From Trebouxia sp. TZW2008 (lineage: Eukaryota > Chlorophyta > Trebouxiophyceae > Trebouxiales > Trebouxiaceae), in the NCBI GenBank assembly GCA_002118135.1, contig BDIU01000072.1, positions 62,001-126,000 of the forward strand: a stretch of 64,000 nt of DNA, given 5' to 3'. The notes below the pieces were generated by a model that saw nothing but the letters and a program-made list of their open reading frames with translations, had not been told where the DNA came from and searched no databases. A program made the position numbers and the translations under genes. This document shows, piece by piece, positions 34,601-46,600 of this stretch. Position 1 is the stretch's first letter, and each line of letters starts with the position of its first letter.

Positions 34601-36729
34601 GTGCTTTGGACTTGACAAACCCTCTGAGCTTGACACACGATCATCATGAAAGCTTGCACATGAGGCACATGGGGATGCAGATTGACAAGTGCTTTGGGTT
34701 TGACACAGCGGTGGAGGAGGCTCAGACAGCGCTGCTGGCGGCCAAGGTGGAGGCCAGCTCCGCAGACCAGGGCATCGGCCTGGTCAAGCTCATGGGCCGC
34801 TCCTCAGGCTTCATTGCCATGCAAGCCTCCATGGCCTCAGGTCTGTCTTCCTTGCTTTAGCCTTACCATTATCTTATGTACATGCCATGTCTGGTCTCAG
34901 GCTGCATGATTGTGCTGCACTTGCCATTCAGGCCTCCATGGCCTCAGGTCTGCGTTCATTGCTTTATCCTTACCATGATCTTATGTACATGCCATGTCTG
35001 GTCTCAGGCTGCATGGTTTTGCTACACTTGCCATTCAGGCCTCCATGGCCTCAGGTCCTGCCCTGCTTCCCTCTCTCCTACCCTTCTTTCTCCCTGCCAT
35101 GGCCATGGTCAAATTCAGTCTGCATTGCCGTGCCAAATCCCTGCCCTGCGCCCCCTTCCTTTGCCTCCTGCTGTGACCGTCCACATGCTCAATCTGAATC
35201 TGCGCTGCCATGCAAGATTGATTTGGCCTCAGTCAGGGCATGTGAAGTTGTCTGGTGTGTGCTACAGATACACAGTCCATCAACTGTGCATCCAAGCCGT
35301 GGCACTTGACGTGCATGTGTATACAGTTGCAGCACATCATCAGGCCTGTCTTGCCAAACTTAGCTAGGTGCTGTTGCGGTCATCAGTCCCTGCTAGTGTG
35401 TGTCTGACCTCTCTCTAAATGGCTTCTGATATGTTGCTGTGGCATGCTCAGGTGTGGTGGATGTATGCTTGATACCTGAAGTCACATTCAGCCTGGACGG
35501 CTCCCATGGCTTGATGGCGTATCTGCAGAGGCTGCTGGCTGAAAAGGGCCACTGTGTCATCTGTGTGGCTGAAGGTGCTGGTCAGGTACAGTACTTTCGC
35601 TTCAGCAGAACTGTGCATTTGTCACCATGAACATTGTCCTTAAAGGAATTGTCCCTGAACAGAGGTGACGCTGCAATCAGAATGCTCTGTCTGATTCCCA
35701 ATTGCCTTGTCTTTGTGTGAGCATGCGCCGAAATTGAGTGAATTTGGAAGGAGAATGCACTGTGTGCACATGCAATCTCTTTCCTTTGTCCAAGAGAGCT
35801 TGCATGGAGGCAGTCAATTGCGCTTGTACATACCTAGTCACTGGGTTTGTAAGCCTGCCTAAGAAGCGTTTGCAATGAATGATCAGAATGAGGCACATGC
35901 AGTCAGCTTTGTGCTCAGAGAATGTGAGCAAGGTCAAGTTCACACTGACGGTTGTCCGCAGAAGCTGTGTGTGCTCATGCAGGAAATTTTGATGTCTGGA
36001 GATGTACAAACAGATTTGAGCGGCAACCCAATCCTAAAGGATGTTGGCCCTTGGCTCAAGAGCGAGATCAAGAAGCGCTTCAAAGATGCTGATGTGAAAT
36101 ACATTGACCCCTCATACCTTATCCGATCGATTCCCACAACCTCAAATGACCGGATATACTGCAAGATCTTGGCACACAATGCTGTCCATGCTGCCTTTGC
36201 TGGCTTCACTGGAGTGACAGTGGGGTTGGTCAACACCCACTATGTCATCCTGCCTATTCCTGTGGTCATTCAGGCTCCTAGACGGGTAGGCTTACGACCA
36301 AATATCAACTGCTTGAATGCTGTCACAATGTTTGGGACGTTGGTGTGTTCTTGTGGCAATGCAGTGCTATGACGTGGTGTACACATTGTCGCAATGCATC
36401 AAGCTTATACGATTACCAAGTGTTCTGTCCAATGTGTGGCCTTGCATGTTGTTCGCCACACAAGACGTTTCCTCTGGTGTGAAAATCCAATACAGTGCAC
36501 ATACATGCTGTCAGGACTCTGTGGAGGATCAGAGAAGCAGTGCAGTGTGATAGCATGCATGTCACTGCTGATGTGTGCTCACAGATGGTGTGACAATTTG
36601 TGTGCTACTCTGTAGGTTGATCCGCAAGGCAAACAGTGGAACAGATTGAGGTCTTCAATAGGTCAGCCCCAATTCTACAAAGCAGCAGAGGAGGAGTCTA
36701 GTACATCACCAACTGGTGCAGGCGTTTGA
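31694..36729 (+). CDS. PFK: ATP-dependent 6-phosphofructokinase, plastid PFK5-like
   Basis: Phosphorylates fructose 6-phosphate in glycolysis, here probably in the plastid. Eleven exons close in phase: 31694-31892, 32083-32137, 32232-32275, 32368-32528, 32757-32947, 33272-33397, 33739-33904, 34681-34840, 35452-35585, 35983-36285, 36616-36729, giving 550 residues. The first 66 residues look like a transit peptide (Ala/Arg/Leu/Ser-rich, few acidic). Family motifs: '[18 protein letters not shown]' (about 180), 'YGYKGFYN', '[14 protein letters not shown]' (about 277; nucleotide site), '[10 protein letters not shown]' (catalytic Asp), '[14 protein letters not shown]', '[15 protein letters not shown]', '[12 protein letters not shown]', '[13 protein letters not shown]'. 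The order and wording match plant PFK4/PFK5 rather than PPi-dependent PFP. Asn replaces the usual Asp in GGDG, as I recall for plant PFK5. Exons 6, 7 and 8 have intronic copies of their edges. Confidence 0.92.
33440..33520 (+). repeat. copy of PFK exon-6 end and donor
   Basis: Repeats the exon end coding '[10 protein letters not shown]' and its donor (GACATCAAGTA) about 100 bases downstream of the true donor at 33398. The donor is altered to AAGTAG. Confidence 0.8.
33965..34020 (+). repeat. copy of PFK exon-7 end and donor
   Basis: The end of the exon at 33904 (coding 'VDNDILV' in the copy, 'IDNDILV' in the exon) recurs about 85 bases later with GTGATGAGC replacing the GTGGTGAGC donor context. 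Confidence 0.75.
34440..34625 (+). repeat. three copies of PFK exon-8 acceptor and start
   Basis: TGACAAGTGCTTTG recurs at about 34448, 34509 and 34594 before the true exon at 34681, each preceded by a GCAG or similar acceptor remnant and followed by a GA(C/G)TTGACA-like stretch. The copies diverge and read into stops. Confidence 0.85.
34855..35062 (+). repeat. two copies of PFK exon-8 end and donor
   Basis: Units of about 105 bases repeat CCTCCATGGCCTCAG|GTC (the exon end coding 'QASMASG') at about 34935 and 35040, with shared intron sequence TTATGTACATGCCATGTC between them. PFK exon 8 is therefore flanked by copies on both sides. Confidence 0.85.
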
Positions 36730-37217
36730 GTCAGATTGGTTATCGTCAGCAACATAGTACAGAGTGAAGAGAGCAGTACCATACACAGCATGTCCTGTGC
36801 GTGTCATGTTGCCTTTGTACGTCTTTGCTTTGATCTGGTTTGGTGCTGTACCATAGTGTGTGTTGTTTGCCACTGATAGTCTGTTGCACTCAATACCATC
36901 AACCAGGACTACTCAGCACCATGTACTACTTATCCCGTGAGACTATGTCGAGTGAATAGTGTAGTGAATGGCCTAGAGGTGTGTAGTTACAGGTTGTGCA
37001 GACATGGCAAGACTGCCAACAGCATGAGTTGTCATCAGACCATCTGCAATGCTAGTATTGCCCGAAATCATGTGGTACGTGTCAGGTCAAACGGCTTGAG
37101 TTTGCTATCATGGTTGTGCAGCTGTGCATCAATGCATGGCAACCATTTCTTACAGACCGTTACCGAATGATTACATGCTATTCAAGGCCAGAGCGAGATC
37201 ATATGTAAAGCAGTCAG
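36730..37217. other. intergenic between convergent genes
   Basis: 3' flanks of the PFK gene and of the coiled-coil gene. The sequence is stop-rich in all frames, and no RNA gene or repeat was recognised. Confidence 0.5.
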
Positions 37218-40200
37218 TCACGCCAGTAGCGCATTAATAGCCTCAAATTCCCTGACTTTAGCTGATGCTGGACGTCTGTTGGCATGCTGAGCACGTATGC
37301 TGCCAGGACTGGCAGGCCTGCAAGCAGCAACACGTCAAACGACAGCATAAGCTGCCAGCAAACTTGTCGGCACCAGGGCATTCTGGTGCCTACAAGCTTT
37401 GATGTGTCTATCAGTAAGGTAAGTCTTCTTGCTAGGACACTCACATAAGGACACTCTCAATGTAGTGAATACATTAAACAACAATGCAGTCGGAAACCAA
37501 TCACTGCATTCTGACTTACTACTTGTGAGTAAGGCCAATTCTATGCCAGGGCAATTTTGTTGGTGACCAATGCAGTCGTTATCAAGAGGAGTTACTGCAC
37601 AAGTCACCTAGCAAGTGAGCTGCTGCATGTCTGTGAAGCTAACGCTGATCTTGCCTGACATGCATGAGCAAGCAATGCAGTTGAAGCCCCTGTCACAACA
37701 GTCTAGCAGGTTGCACCATACCTGCTGAGAGCTGAGGCTGGCCTGGTCAGTATGGAGGCCTGAGCACCTGACTTTGCCTGTATGATGCTAGCCGCTGTCA
37801 TGGGTCTCATCTTGTCCAGTGCATGTCTATCAGGGCTGTTCAGTAACTGCTGCCTCAGACCAGACTTCAGGGCTGATCCTTGCGGCTGCACAGGCTGTGA
37901 CTGATGGCTGGTGTTGCCGAGGACTTGCCAGCTGGGCTGCTGGTTGCGCTGCAGTGACTGCATGGCTATGGTCAGGCTGCGGCACCTGGCCTGTGCCTCC
38001 TGCATAGCTGCCTTGTACCTGCAGTATTTTGACTGCAATAAACATGTGCATTGGCCCTTTTTGGCATAAGCATATGTGACCCAGCTCAGCATATACGTAC
38101 AGATTAGCAGCATCTGGCATTGAGTATGGCTGGCCAGCAGCACTTTGTGATGTGCTGGGCACTCGTCCTGAGGACCCAGCTTGACTCAAATCAATCAACA
38201 GGGCATCTTTCAGCATTGCTGCTCACAGACATAGATGACAATATGTACACATGCATTGATACACTCTATAACGCCAGTCTGAGGGCTGCAAACATGTCAC
38301 ACTTGTTGAGCATTCAGCCTGAAATGGCTGCAAGTCTTTGATGGCAGCAGAGCGATACAAGCTCATGTTGCATGGGCTATTGCACACCTGGCAACATCTG
38401 CTTGGAGGGTGTTGACATGCTGCTCCTGCTGGGCCTTGTCAGCCTTCAACTGCTGCAAGGCTGCTTCCTGCTGTGCTGGGTCTGGCAGGGAGTCAGCCTT
38501 TGGGGGTGCACTGACTGCTGGGTGGGGGCTGGGGGGGTTGGCCCAGCTGGCAGGCATCTCTGAGGGCTGACTCAGCAGCTGAGACAGAGTCTTTTGAGAG
38601 GGCAGAGAGCGCACCGGGGCTGTTGCAGGGCGAGGGCTGCTGGGCTCTGCCCTGACTGCTGGCCTATCGCTCTGCAACGCACAGACATTATTCACAACAG
38701 AACATTATGTGCTGTCAAATGTCACGCTGTGGCTTGAGAGAGCAGGCCAATAGCTGCATGTTTTCAATTGACACAGATGGCTGATTGCCTTGATGACACA
38801 AGCTCAATGTATGTTATTCAAGGGACGCCACAATGCAAATTCAACAAAACACAACCTGAAGAGACGACTGGCAGCGAGCAGCAATGCTTGCACGGGCTTT
38901 GAGGGCTGCCAGGCGCTGCCCCTCCCCAAACATGGGCTTGCTAAGGTGCAGCAGCTGCAGATCTGCCCTGGTCTGACTGCTGCAGTGCTCACGTGGCATG
39001 CTGCCCAGCACGCTCTCCAGCCTCTCGACGTACGCATACTGCTGCCTCAGTTCTTCCTGTACCAGTATCGAGTCTAGTCAGCAGGCCTTGAACATAGTCA
39101 GCACTCAAGCTCGATCTCCCTGAGTACAAAACAAGCTGGTCATAAATTAGGCTCAACCTTTTGTCATGACCCAGGTAATCAGCACCCAGTCTACCCGCAT
39201 GTCCAGAACAGAATTTGAGGACAAGATTCCAAAGCCATTGCAGCTGATAAGATCACCAGCTTGACTTTCCTGTTTCTTTTGTGCAATAGACAGGTGCAAC
39301 ACTTGAGGCAAGGCTTTTGCAGACAGTGCTTGCTGAGTAGCAAAGCATGGCATACCTGCAATGAGGCAATATGCTTCTGCTGAGCCGCTGTCTCATCAGC
39401 ATGGCGCAGATTGCTGGCCTGCGCTTCCTGCACACCAATGACACCAGCTCTGCTCTGCTATACATGGTCAGTCTGTTCTTGGTATGTATGTCATCTCATG
39501 TGACGTCCTCAGTAAAGCAAGTGTCACATGTGCATGTCTGCTGCCCTGTCAAGGCTTTGCTGTAAGATGCCATATGAGCACAAAACACACCATGTCGACT
39601 GCAAATCTGGCACATGATGCATTATTACAGCATCAAAGCTGTCCCAGGGGCTGGCACGCCATGTAGAACACAGCAATGCCATTGCATATCTGACATGGCA
39701 ACAGCATCCTGAATGAGCCCAATCAGTTCATGTGGCTTCTGTGCTAACCTGTGCCCGTCTGTCCAGGGTCTGCTGCATCTGCTGCTGCACTGCAGCCAGC
39801 TCCTCAGCATGAGCTGCAGTAGCAGCAGCGACATGCTGGTCTACAGCGGCCTGCACTCGGTCCTGAATGGCCATTGCCGCCTCCTGCTGCTGTGACACCT
39901 GCTCTGTCCTAGCCCTGCTTGCCAATGACAAGTTTGCCAGCAAAGGATGTGTACAAGCATGAATGTACACACATGCTCTCCAAAGCAGATGCACAGACAC
40001 ACACAGGTACTCTCAGAGGCAATTTTGCCATAGTAGTTGAGGCGACAAACACGCATATGCGTCTGCTGCTGCTGGTCACTTCTGGGCATGAGTGCCAGTG
40101 ATCCTGTGCCAGGTGGCTGATCAAGCTGCATTTGGAAAGTCAAGCAACATCAAGTATCACAAACAACCAATGGAAGCCCCAATGTACAGCTATATGTGCT

Positions 40201-41718
40201 TGTCAAGTTGACATGCAAGATGCTGCTTTCTCTGTTTGCAGTCATTTAGCTACATGTATGTTGCTTTTTGGCAAGTCACAGCAGGCTTGCCTGAGCATGG
40301 CTGGTACAGATTCAGCCATCTGCGCGAGCTGCTGCTGCAGCACATCATTGGCAAGCTTGAGAGCCGCAACTTGCTTGTCATGCGCAACTCTACTTTCTGC
40401 AGCCTGCGCTGTTGCCGCCTGCTGTGCAACGGCTGCGGCTGCCTTCAGCCGCACTACGTCTGTGTCCAGCTTCCTGACTGCCTGCAAAAAGCAGCTTTTT
40501 GTATTGGTTGCTTCATAGACCTGGCTTGCTGCTGGACACCCTCCAATGACAACAGTACAGTCATTGTTGTACATTTAGGTGCAAGCGGTGGACGTGTGTG
40601 CCTAAGTCCTGTCTTGCCAGACCAGCCTTTTGAGCATTGCAATCAGGATGATGATTGACTGTTGACAGTCAGACAGAACAGCGCTGCTTCCCGGATTGGC
40701 GCTGAGGGGTGTGATCGTTGATACCAGCTACTGATGCATGCAATGCACACATTTGCTGTGCAGAGCCGCTGAGATTGCACCTGAAACTGTCGATGACCAG
40801 CAGCTGCATGCCGATCTTTGGCATCCTCTAGCTCAACAGTCAAGCGTGCAGACAGCTTTTCAAACTCATCAGCCCTCAGCTTATGCCCGTCAAGCTGGGA
40901 CTGTAGCAGGCGCAGGTGGCGGTCATGGTTCAGCTGATAGTTGGCAAACGGCATGCTTGGAGTGTGTATGATGCTGTGAAACTTCTCCACGGAAGCAGTG
41001 GCTGGCTCTTGACTTGGTGGTGGTGCTGCACTGGGAGATGCAACCTGACGCTCCTGTTGACACAGAGGAAACTAGCTATGCTGCTGTGTGATCTTGCAGT
41101 CATAAGCAGCAGATCATGCCTGCATGATGCACTTGCGACAGCACGCATTGTGGGGCCTGCAATTTTGTAAGAACACTGTATTGCACCGGACTGTGAACAC
41201 TCTGGGACTGACAAGAACGTGTATCACAAGTTTGAAAGCACGGCAGCATCTGCCGCATCATGGGGTCTGCAACAAAGTGGAAGGAGCTGGCCAATGTTGT
41301 GCAGGCTTGCTTGTGTTGGGCAGATTTGTCTCACCTTTGCTTCTGCCATGCCTGCCACATTCGCCTGAGCTGGCAGGTGCTTGCATATAGCATGCTCAAC
41401 AGTAGATACAAGAGCTGCGCCATCTATCTGTGAGCTGAAAGGAGTCAGGTTAGCTCAGGTTAGCTCAGAGCCAGAGAGAGAAGTCCAAATTCAGAATTTG
41501 CTGATTATATGCAGGCAATTTGGCACATGTGGACGGTCTCTGCCATACGACGGGATTTGCATATCATCTGCTGCGGGAACTGATGTCCAAGCAGTTGTTT
41601 GTACCTGCTCAAGCAATTTTTGGTAGTGAGTGTGGGTGTACTCAAGCTGTGCTTCCAGCTCCTTGACCCTTGCTTGGTGCTCGCTTTGCAGGCTGAGAGA
41701 AGGTGTTGGCCCGGGCAT
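37218..41718 (-). CDS. coiled-coil protein (unrecognised)
   Basis: Unrecognised protein with long coiled-coil segments. Supported exons include 41605-41718 (ATG 41718, 'SEHQARVKELEAQLEY'), 40781-41053 ('LRLLQSQLDGHKLRADEF'), about 40291-40481 ('VRLKAAAAVAQQAATAQA'), 40011-40125, about 39750-39910 ('QDRVQAAVDQHVAAATAA'), about 38863-39060 ('QQYAYVERLESVLGS'), about 38370-38670 (Pro-rich, then 'AALQQLKADKAQQEQHV'), 37722-38018 and 37218-37317. The last two join in phase 2 and give a C-tail with repeated RPAS ('RPASALSRPASPGSIR', 'NRRPASAKVREFEA'). The middle exon borders are not all resolved. A structural, centrosomal or flagellar role would be a guess. Confidence 0.65.
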
Positions 41719-42027
41719 GATTTCGCGTTAGATCAACGTCAGCAGGATTGCCCGGGTCCTAGTGTAATCAGCTTCAGCCTTTCTGCTCAGGACGGCAAGC
41801 ATGGTAAGCGTAGAGGGCTCCAGTGCACGAGATCGGCTATCTGCGTTTGACGCGGCGCGTGCACTTCTTGTTGGATTATCAGCGGCTATCTTCGGTACGC
41901 GCAAGGTTGGTGCATGCAAGACCTATGTCGCCTGAGCACGACCCATTGGAATGATATTCAGCAGAAATTTAGCATTATGACACGAATGACCGTGTGTGCA
42001 GAGGCAGCACAGACCCAACAACCACAG
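41719..42027. other. CpG-rich flank between coiled-coil gene and tRNA
   Basis: 5' flank of the coiled-coil gene. CpG is frequent at 41720-41910, consistent with a promoter. Nothing else was recognised. Confidence 0.4.
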
Positions 42028-42100
42028 AACCGGCTGGCGCAATGGATAGCGCGTCAGACTTCTAATCTGAAGGTTGTGGGTTCGAGTCCCACGTCGGTTG
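42028..42100 (+). tRNA. tRNA-Arg (anticodon UCU)
   Basis: 73-base cloverleaf without an intron. The acceptor stem AACCGGC pairs with GTCGGTT (one G-U), the D stem is GCGC/GCGC with loop AATGGATA, the anticodon stem TCAGA/TCTGA encloses CTTCTAA (anticodon TCT), the variable loop is AGGTT, and the T arm is GTGGG TTCGAGT CCCAC. The discriminator base is G. CCA is not encoded, as expected for a nuclear gene. The A box (TGGCGCAATGG) and B box (GGTTCGAGTCC) are internal. Confidence 0.97.
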
Positions 42101-42102
42101 AT

Positions 42103-42107
42103 GTTTT
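42103..42107 (+). terminator. RNA polymerase III T-run
   Basis: Five T residues begin three bases after the tRNA, the usual Pol III stop. Confidence 0.7.
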
Positions 42108-42379
42108 TGCTCGTCCCTCGTCTGACCAACCAAATTCACAGTTGTGATGCTTTGCGCGACTCTCGAATGCCACGATACATAACATTGCAGGAGGGTCCGT
42201 TGAGTTTCAACATGTCCCAATACACAGCATCCCCTTGAGATTCAACGTCAGAACTGCAAGTACACGCACGTTGCATGTACAGCTTCAATGCCTCAAGGCA
42301 TAGGTGCCATGTACATATGTTGTGAATATATGTGTAAGGGCGTCAATTATTCTTCCGTGATGGACCAGCCCTCAGTCGA

Positions 42380-45216
42380 CTAATCTCCTGCAGTTGAAGT
42401 CATGTGCAACAAGATCTGCACCAGCTTCTGTCCAAACACTGATCGCGAAAAGTTCTGGAGTGTATGACTCCTAGCAGATCTGCCCAACCTGTTCGCTGTG
42501 TCACCAACCTGCAACACAGCGCGTCCACTTGGCACCCTTTTGGCAACATGCAGATTAGGTGCTGCCTACAGGATCAACATGCAAATGTAATGCTGCAAGC
42601 TTGAATCGGTTCACGCATGGTGCAAGAGACAAGGTGATAGTCATCAAGACAGCATTCATACATGAATATGGTTGGCAGCAACACATGGTGATGACACATG
42701 GTGATCATTGGCAGTGTTCACTGATCCAGGCAAGCAGTGTTGGCCACTTGCCAGCAGCTTTCCCATTGCCTGTGCAAAGCGACCAGGGGTGGGGTCACAC
42801 AGGAACCCAGTGACTCCAGGCAAGACACTCTCCTTCGGTCCGCCGCTGCTGCAGGCAATGACTGGTCTGCCAGCTGCCATTGCTTCCAATGGTACAATGC
42901 CAAAGTGCTCATTCTGTGGTGTGTAGACTACAGCAGTACAAGCTGCCAGTAGAGCTGAGTGTTGCTCATTGGTGAAGGATGGCAGCAAGCATACCTGAGC
43001 AAAACACCAACGCTCAGATACATGGACAATTGCTGCTAAACATCAAGCTGCCATACTGACACTGATGATCACATGTGACTAATGGAGTCTGATGTGGACA
43101 GAAGACTTGCTATCATGAACAACATGTTGAATATAACCAGCAATGCGGCACATATCAATTTCTTTGTCAGCTTGCATTGCTGTGCATGCAGTGCGCTTTG
43201 TCTTCCATCAAAATTGTACATATCAGTGCATTTGTGCAGCAGTTCCTACCTGAGCATCCAAGTGCAGATCTGACACCAGCTGCTGCATCTCTTGGAAGTG
43301 TTCCCTGTTCTCAGCCAGCCTTTTGTCATAGCCACCAGCAACAACCAGACGGGCTGAAGCTGCTCCCGGCATGTTTTGCCGATGCAGCTCCTGCAGAGCC
43401 TTCACAGCCAAGGGCAGACCCTGCAGATCAGGAGCATCAGCATCAGCATCACATTGCTGTAGCCTGCATTCCATCACTGAGCTGCAAGTGTCAAGCAATG
43501 ACATCAGACTGCAGAGCCTTGACAACTACCGGTAGCCCCTGCAGATCCTGCATATCAGCGCCATATTGCTGCAGAGGTGCACCTTCATCCCCATCAGCGT
43601 CAAGCATTTGTACTAGACTGCGGTGAAGCTGGCCTCATGCAGCAGGGCAGCTTAGACTCTGGGCAGGCATTATGTGCAAATGCTCATGTCAAAGCCCTTT
43701 GTCTCTTGTAGTCTGCCTTGCAAGAAGCCGCAGAAGGGGCGATATGGGAGCCCTAACCTTGTGGATCTTGTCACAAACCCAGCTTAAGCTATTCAACCAG
43801 CAGCGTGATTGCCTTTTGGCAAATGCATACATTGTCTCAACAGGGAGACCTTGCAAGACATGCAGCTTGACCATAGCAGCTTGATTTGCATTCCTCAAAA
43901 TGCTGGAAACACTTAGCTGGCTCACCTTCTTGCGCTCAAAGCGGTTGATGGACACAAACAGGGGCCCAGCTTGCATGAACTGCCTGAGCTCAGCTGACAC
44001 ATGCATCTGCCATTGGGCATGAGCAGCTTGCAGTTCAGCATCTGAGGGTACTTGCACTGCTGGGTATAGGACTTGAGGCACAATGCCACGTGAGTGCAGC
44101 GTGGTGAAGGTCTGTGCAAATATCCCTGCGGATGCAAAAGCACTTTAGCAATGCACTGCTGGCTTTGCAGAGCAGCCATGCACATCAGTCTGCTACACAG
44201 GATACAAGGCATAAAGGCCGAAGTCCATGCAGGCCTACCATGCTCTGTAGCAGATACGTGCGAACTGCGATCCCCAGACTGTAGACCTCGTGTATGAGCT
44301 GGGCTCTTGAGTGTAGACCATTTGTCAAAGAACATATGTGCGTGAAAGTGTGCAGTGTGCTTACCCTGGGTGAACTTACTGTTCACAAGCAGCTTGTCTG
44401 CCATTCCAGTGGTGATCTGCTCAGCATGATCTAGAGGAGCCCTGTAGGCTGAGTGTGCCCTTGACCTTCTTTGTGCTAAGAGGAGATCAGGAAAATGGCA
44501 ATAAAATAAGACCTGCATGGGCAACCACTGCTTGATTGCAGGTCATGTGCTGACTGCAGTCACATGAACATGGTTTTGTGAACCAATGTGCAAGTCAAAT
44601 GAAGTGGCCGGGCGGACCTTACTTCTTGTGAGAAGATGGAGGACTGGTATTACAATTGAGACCTGATCCACAATAATGATATCATACTGCTGACGTGACC
44701 TGTGCCACACCATAAGTGCCCCACCATATGTCAGCAATGACTGGCAGCAACAGATGGAGCTCCGCCATACCTCAGCGCGCACCAAGCAAGCCAGAAAGCT
44801 GCCAATGTGCAACGAACATAGGCACAAAAGGCGTGAAGTCGACCATATACACTCCTTGGGAACCAGTCGCCAGCTTGTATGACAGCAAACTTCCCAGTAA
44901 GCGTTTCAGGAAAACAGCGCGCTGGATCAAAGTATGCTGTATAAATATCGACCTGCAGACACAGCACTCGGTCAAGCCATCAAGCACCCATCAAGCTCAT
45001 CATCTGCACACACCAGCCTGACTCACAACGTGGTCGCGCTCCGCAAGCTCGTCAGCGGCATCCACTATCAGACGCTCAGCCCCTGCAATCAGCAATGCAT
45101 TAATTCTTGAAGATGGGGCCACTGACGCCAGCAACGCCCGCACACGCAGATCGGTGATCACCTCCTAAGCCCAGATCTGGGTGGCAAAAGGCAACACGTA
45201 AATGTCTGTCAGCCAT
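42380..45216 (-). CDS. ALG2: ALG2 alpha-1,3/1,6-mannosyltransferase
   Basis: Adds the second and third mannose to the dolichol-linked oligosaccharide on the cytosolic face of the ER (GT4, GT-B fold). Nine exons close in phase: 45162-45216, 45027-45082, 44771-44952, 44618-44699, 44365-44512, 43926-44125, 43250-43420, 42722-42994, 42380-42508, giving 431 residues. Diagnostic motifs: 'VAFCHPDLGLGGAERLIVDA', 'VIQAGDWFPRSVYGR', 'DIIIVDQVSIVIPVL', 'VLFYCHFPDLLLAQRRS', 'ITTGMADKLLVNSKFT', 'PLFVSINRFERKK', 'LVVAGGYDKRL' and the E-x7-E nucleotide-sugar motif 'NEHFGIVPLEAM' (Glu about 327 and 335). Start 45216 is the first ATG giving the family N-terminus. An intronic copy of the exon-7 start lies at 43511-43574. 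Confidence 0.95.
43511..43574 (-). repeat. copy of ALG2 exon-7 acceptor and start
   Basis: About 120 bases upstream (in transcription) of the acceptor at 43421, this segment repeats GATCTGCAG|GG and the exon start through AAGGCTCTGCAG. Upstream intron bases (CAGCAAT.TG.GCTGAT) are repeated too. Confidence 0.75.
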
Positions 45217-45467
45217 TGCAGATACGTCAACAGCAGTGCATTTAATCAGTGATGTATCAACCAGCGCGGTCAGTAGCTCGCGGCCGAGCTCTGCAATCGA
45301 CAGTCGCGGAGCTGGTCGCGGAGACGAAAGAGTCAAGTTTGATGTCGACAGCTGCACATCATAGGACTGATCACAGCAGTTTGTGTCGTAAAGCGTCCGC
45401 ATCAAGGCATTCAAACAGCAACTAGCTCTCGCACCATCCAGCTGACAAGCCGACGTTCGATTGTCTC
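45217..45467. promoter_or_regulatory. bidirectional promoter interval, ALG2 / DDA1
   Basis: 251 bases between the divergent starts, CpG-rich (GCGCGGTCAG, CGCGGCCGAG, GTCGCGGAG). No TATA box is evident. Confidence 0.55.
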
Positions 45468-46600
45468 ATGCCAAGTTTTCTTGAAAATCTTCCTTCTCGG
45501 TGAGCATGCCCTGCGGTCCGCTCACACCAATACACGGCACACTATACCTGATCCAGACAATCTTTCAGCAATTATCACCAAAGTGGAGATGCTTGCAGGG
45601 GCAATTTGACAGCAACTATACCAGGACAGAGTTTGTACAAACAGCCACAAACTTACCTTGCGCAACACCCTACAGCTCCCCCTGCAGAACAGATAATCAC
45701 CACAGACCCTGAGAATGTGCTGCTGAGAGTCTTGAAGCTAGCTCAGAGAAGGGAAGGTCCCAAAAGCAAGGCAGACAAAGCAAAGGCAGCTGATAAGAGC
45801 AAGCGGTGTGTGAATGCTGCTGGCCTTGACTTAACTACAGCTCAGCATTTGATGCATGGTCACTCAAGGATGGCAAACTTGCAGGCCTGCCTCAGAGGGT
45901 GCTGAAGGTGCACCTGCCAGCAAAAAGCAAAACACACAAGCGAACGCTGCAACAGCTGGTATGCTTGGCTTAGTATTGAAGCAAAGTTGTTGATCAAACA
46001 GCACCTGCTGAGATTGAGGTGCCACGCCTTGGCAAGCAAATTGAATCTTGGCTGTGCTCCATTGCAGAAAATGATGTAGGAAGCAGTAAAGGGTCCAAAA
46101 GCGATAGCTTCAGCTTGCATGAGCTGCAAGGGAAGACAAACAAGGCACTCATGGTAAGAGGCAACAAAGCAACATCCATATCATTGCATACTGCTGGTGA
46201 TTGTCACATCTGCTTTGCTTGTTTATGTTCCTCGTAGTCGGTAGCAGTGAGTAGGTTGATGACGAGTGAGCAACGCGTCAGCGTACCACACTGTGTTGGT
46301 GACGTAGGAAGCTCAAGGTTCTTACTTGCCTGCAACTGTGTGAAAGGCCTGCTTGGTCACAAAATGCTGCAGCTGGTGTATGACTGCTGAACCTTCATTT
46401 GAGCAACTCAGCTTGAGCTTAGCAAGTGAGCTTGAGCTCATCTGGGAGGTGCTCATCAATGTGCGGCTCATTGAACGGTCGCCCTGCAGGACTTGTTGAG
46501 AGACAAAGGACAGTCTACGAAAGGCAAGAAAGAAGATCTAGTCAAACGCATCATGGACTATCAGAAGCGAGAAGCTATAGCTTCCAGACCGCACAGCTAG
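45468..46600 (+). CDS. DDA1: DDA1-like subunit of DET1-DDB1 ubiquitin ligase, fused to SAP domain
   Basis: Five exons close in phase: 45468-45499, 45557-45805, 45885-45958, 46002-46153, 46490-46600, giving 205 residues. Residues 1-75 follow the DDA1 family: 'MPSFLENLPSRQSFSNYH', 'YLAQHPTAPPAEQIITT', 'ENVLLRVLKLAQRR', comparable with the human pattern FLKGLP...FSRFH...VYLPT...EQIIVTEKTNILLRYL. DDA1 docks on DDB1 in CRL4 ubiquitin ligases (DET1 complexes). After a Lys/Ala-rich linker, residues about 155-197 form a SAP DNA-binding helix pair: 'SFSLHELQGKTNKALM' then 'DLLRDKGQSTKGKKEDLVKR'. The two SAP halves lie in exons 4 and 5 and join in phase 0. Animal and Arabidopsis DDA1, as I recall them, lack SAP. 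Confidence 0.85.

Noticed and set aside
34440..34700. CRISPR-like or satellite array
   Set aside because: Repeats are degenerate, share an exon edge, have irregular spacing and lie in a nuclear intron.
34876..35367. 163-codon plus frame in PFK intron 8
   Set aside because: It is created by tandem copies of the exon-8 donor region; the true exon 9 starts later at 35452 and joins in phase.
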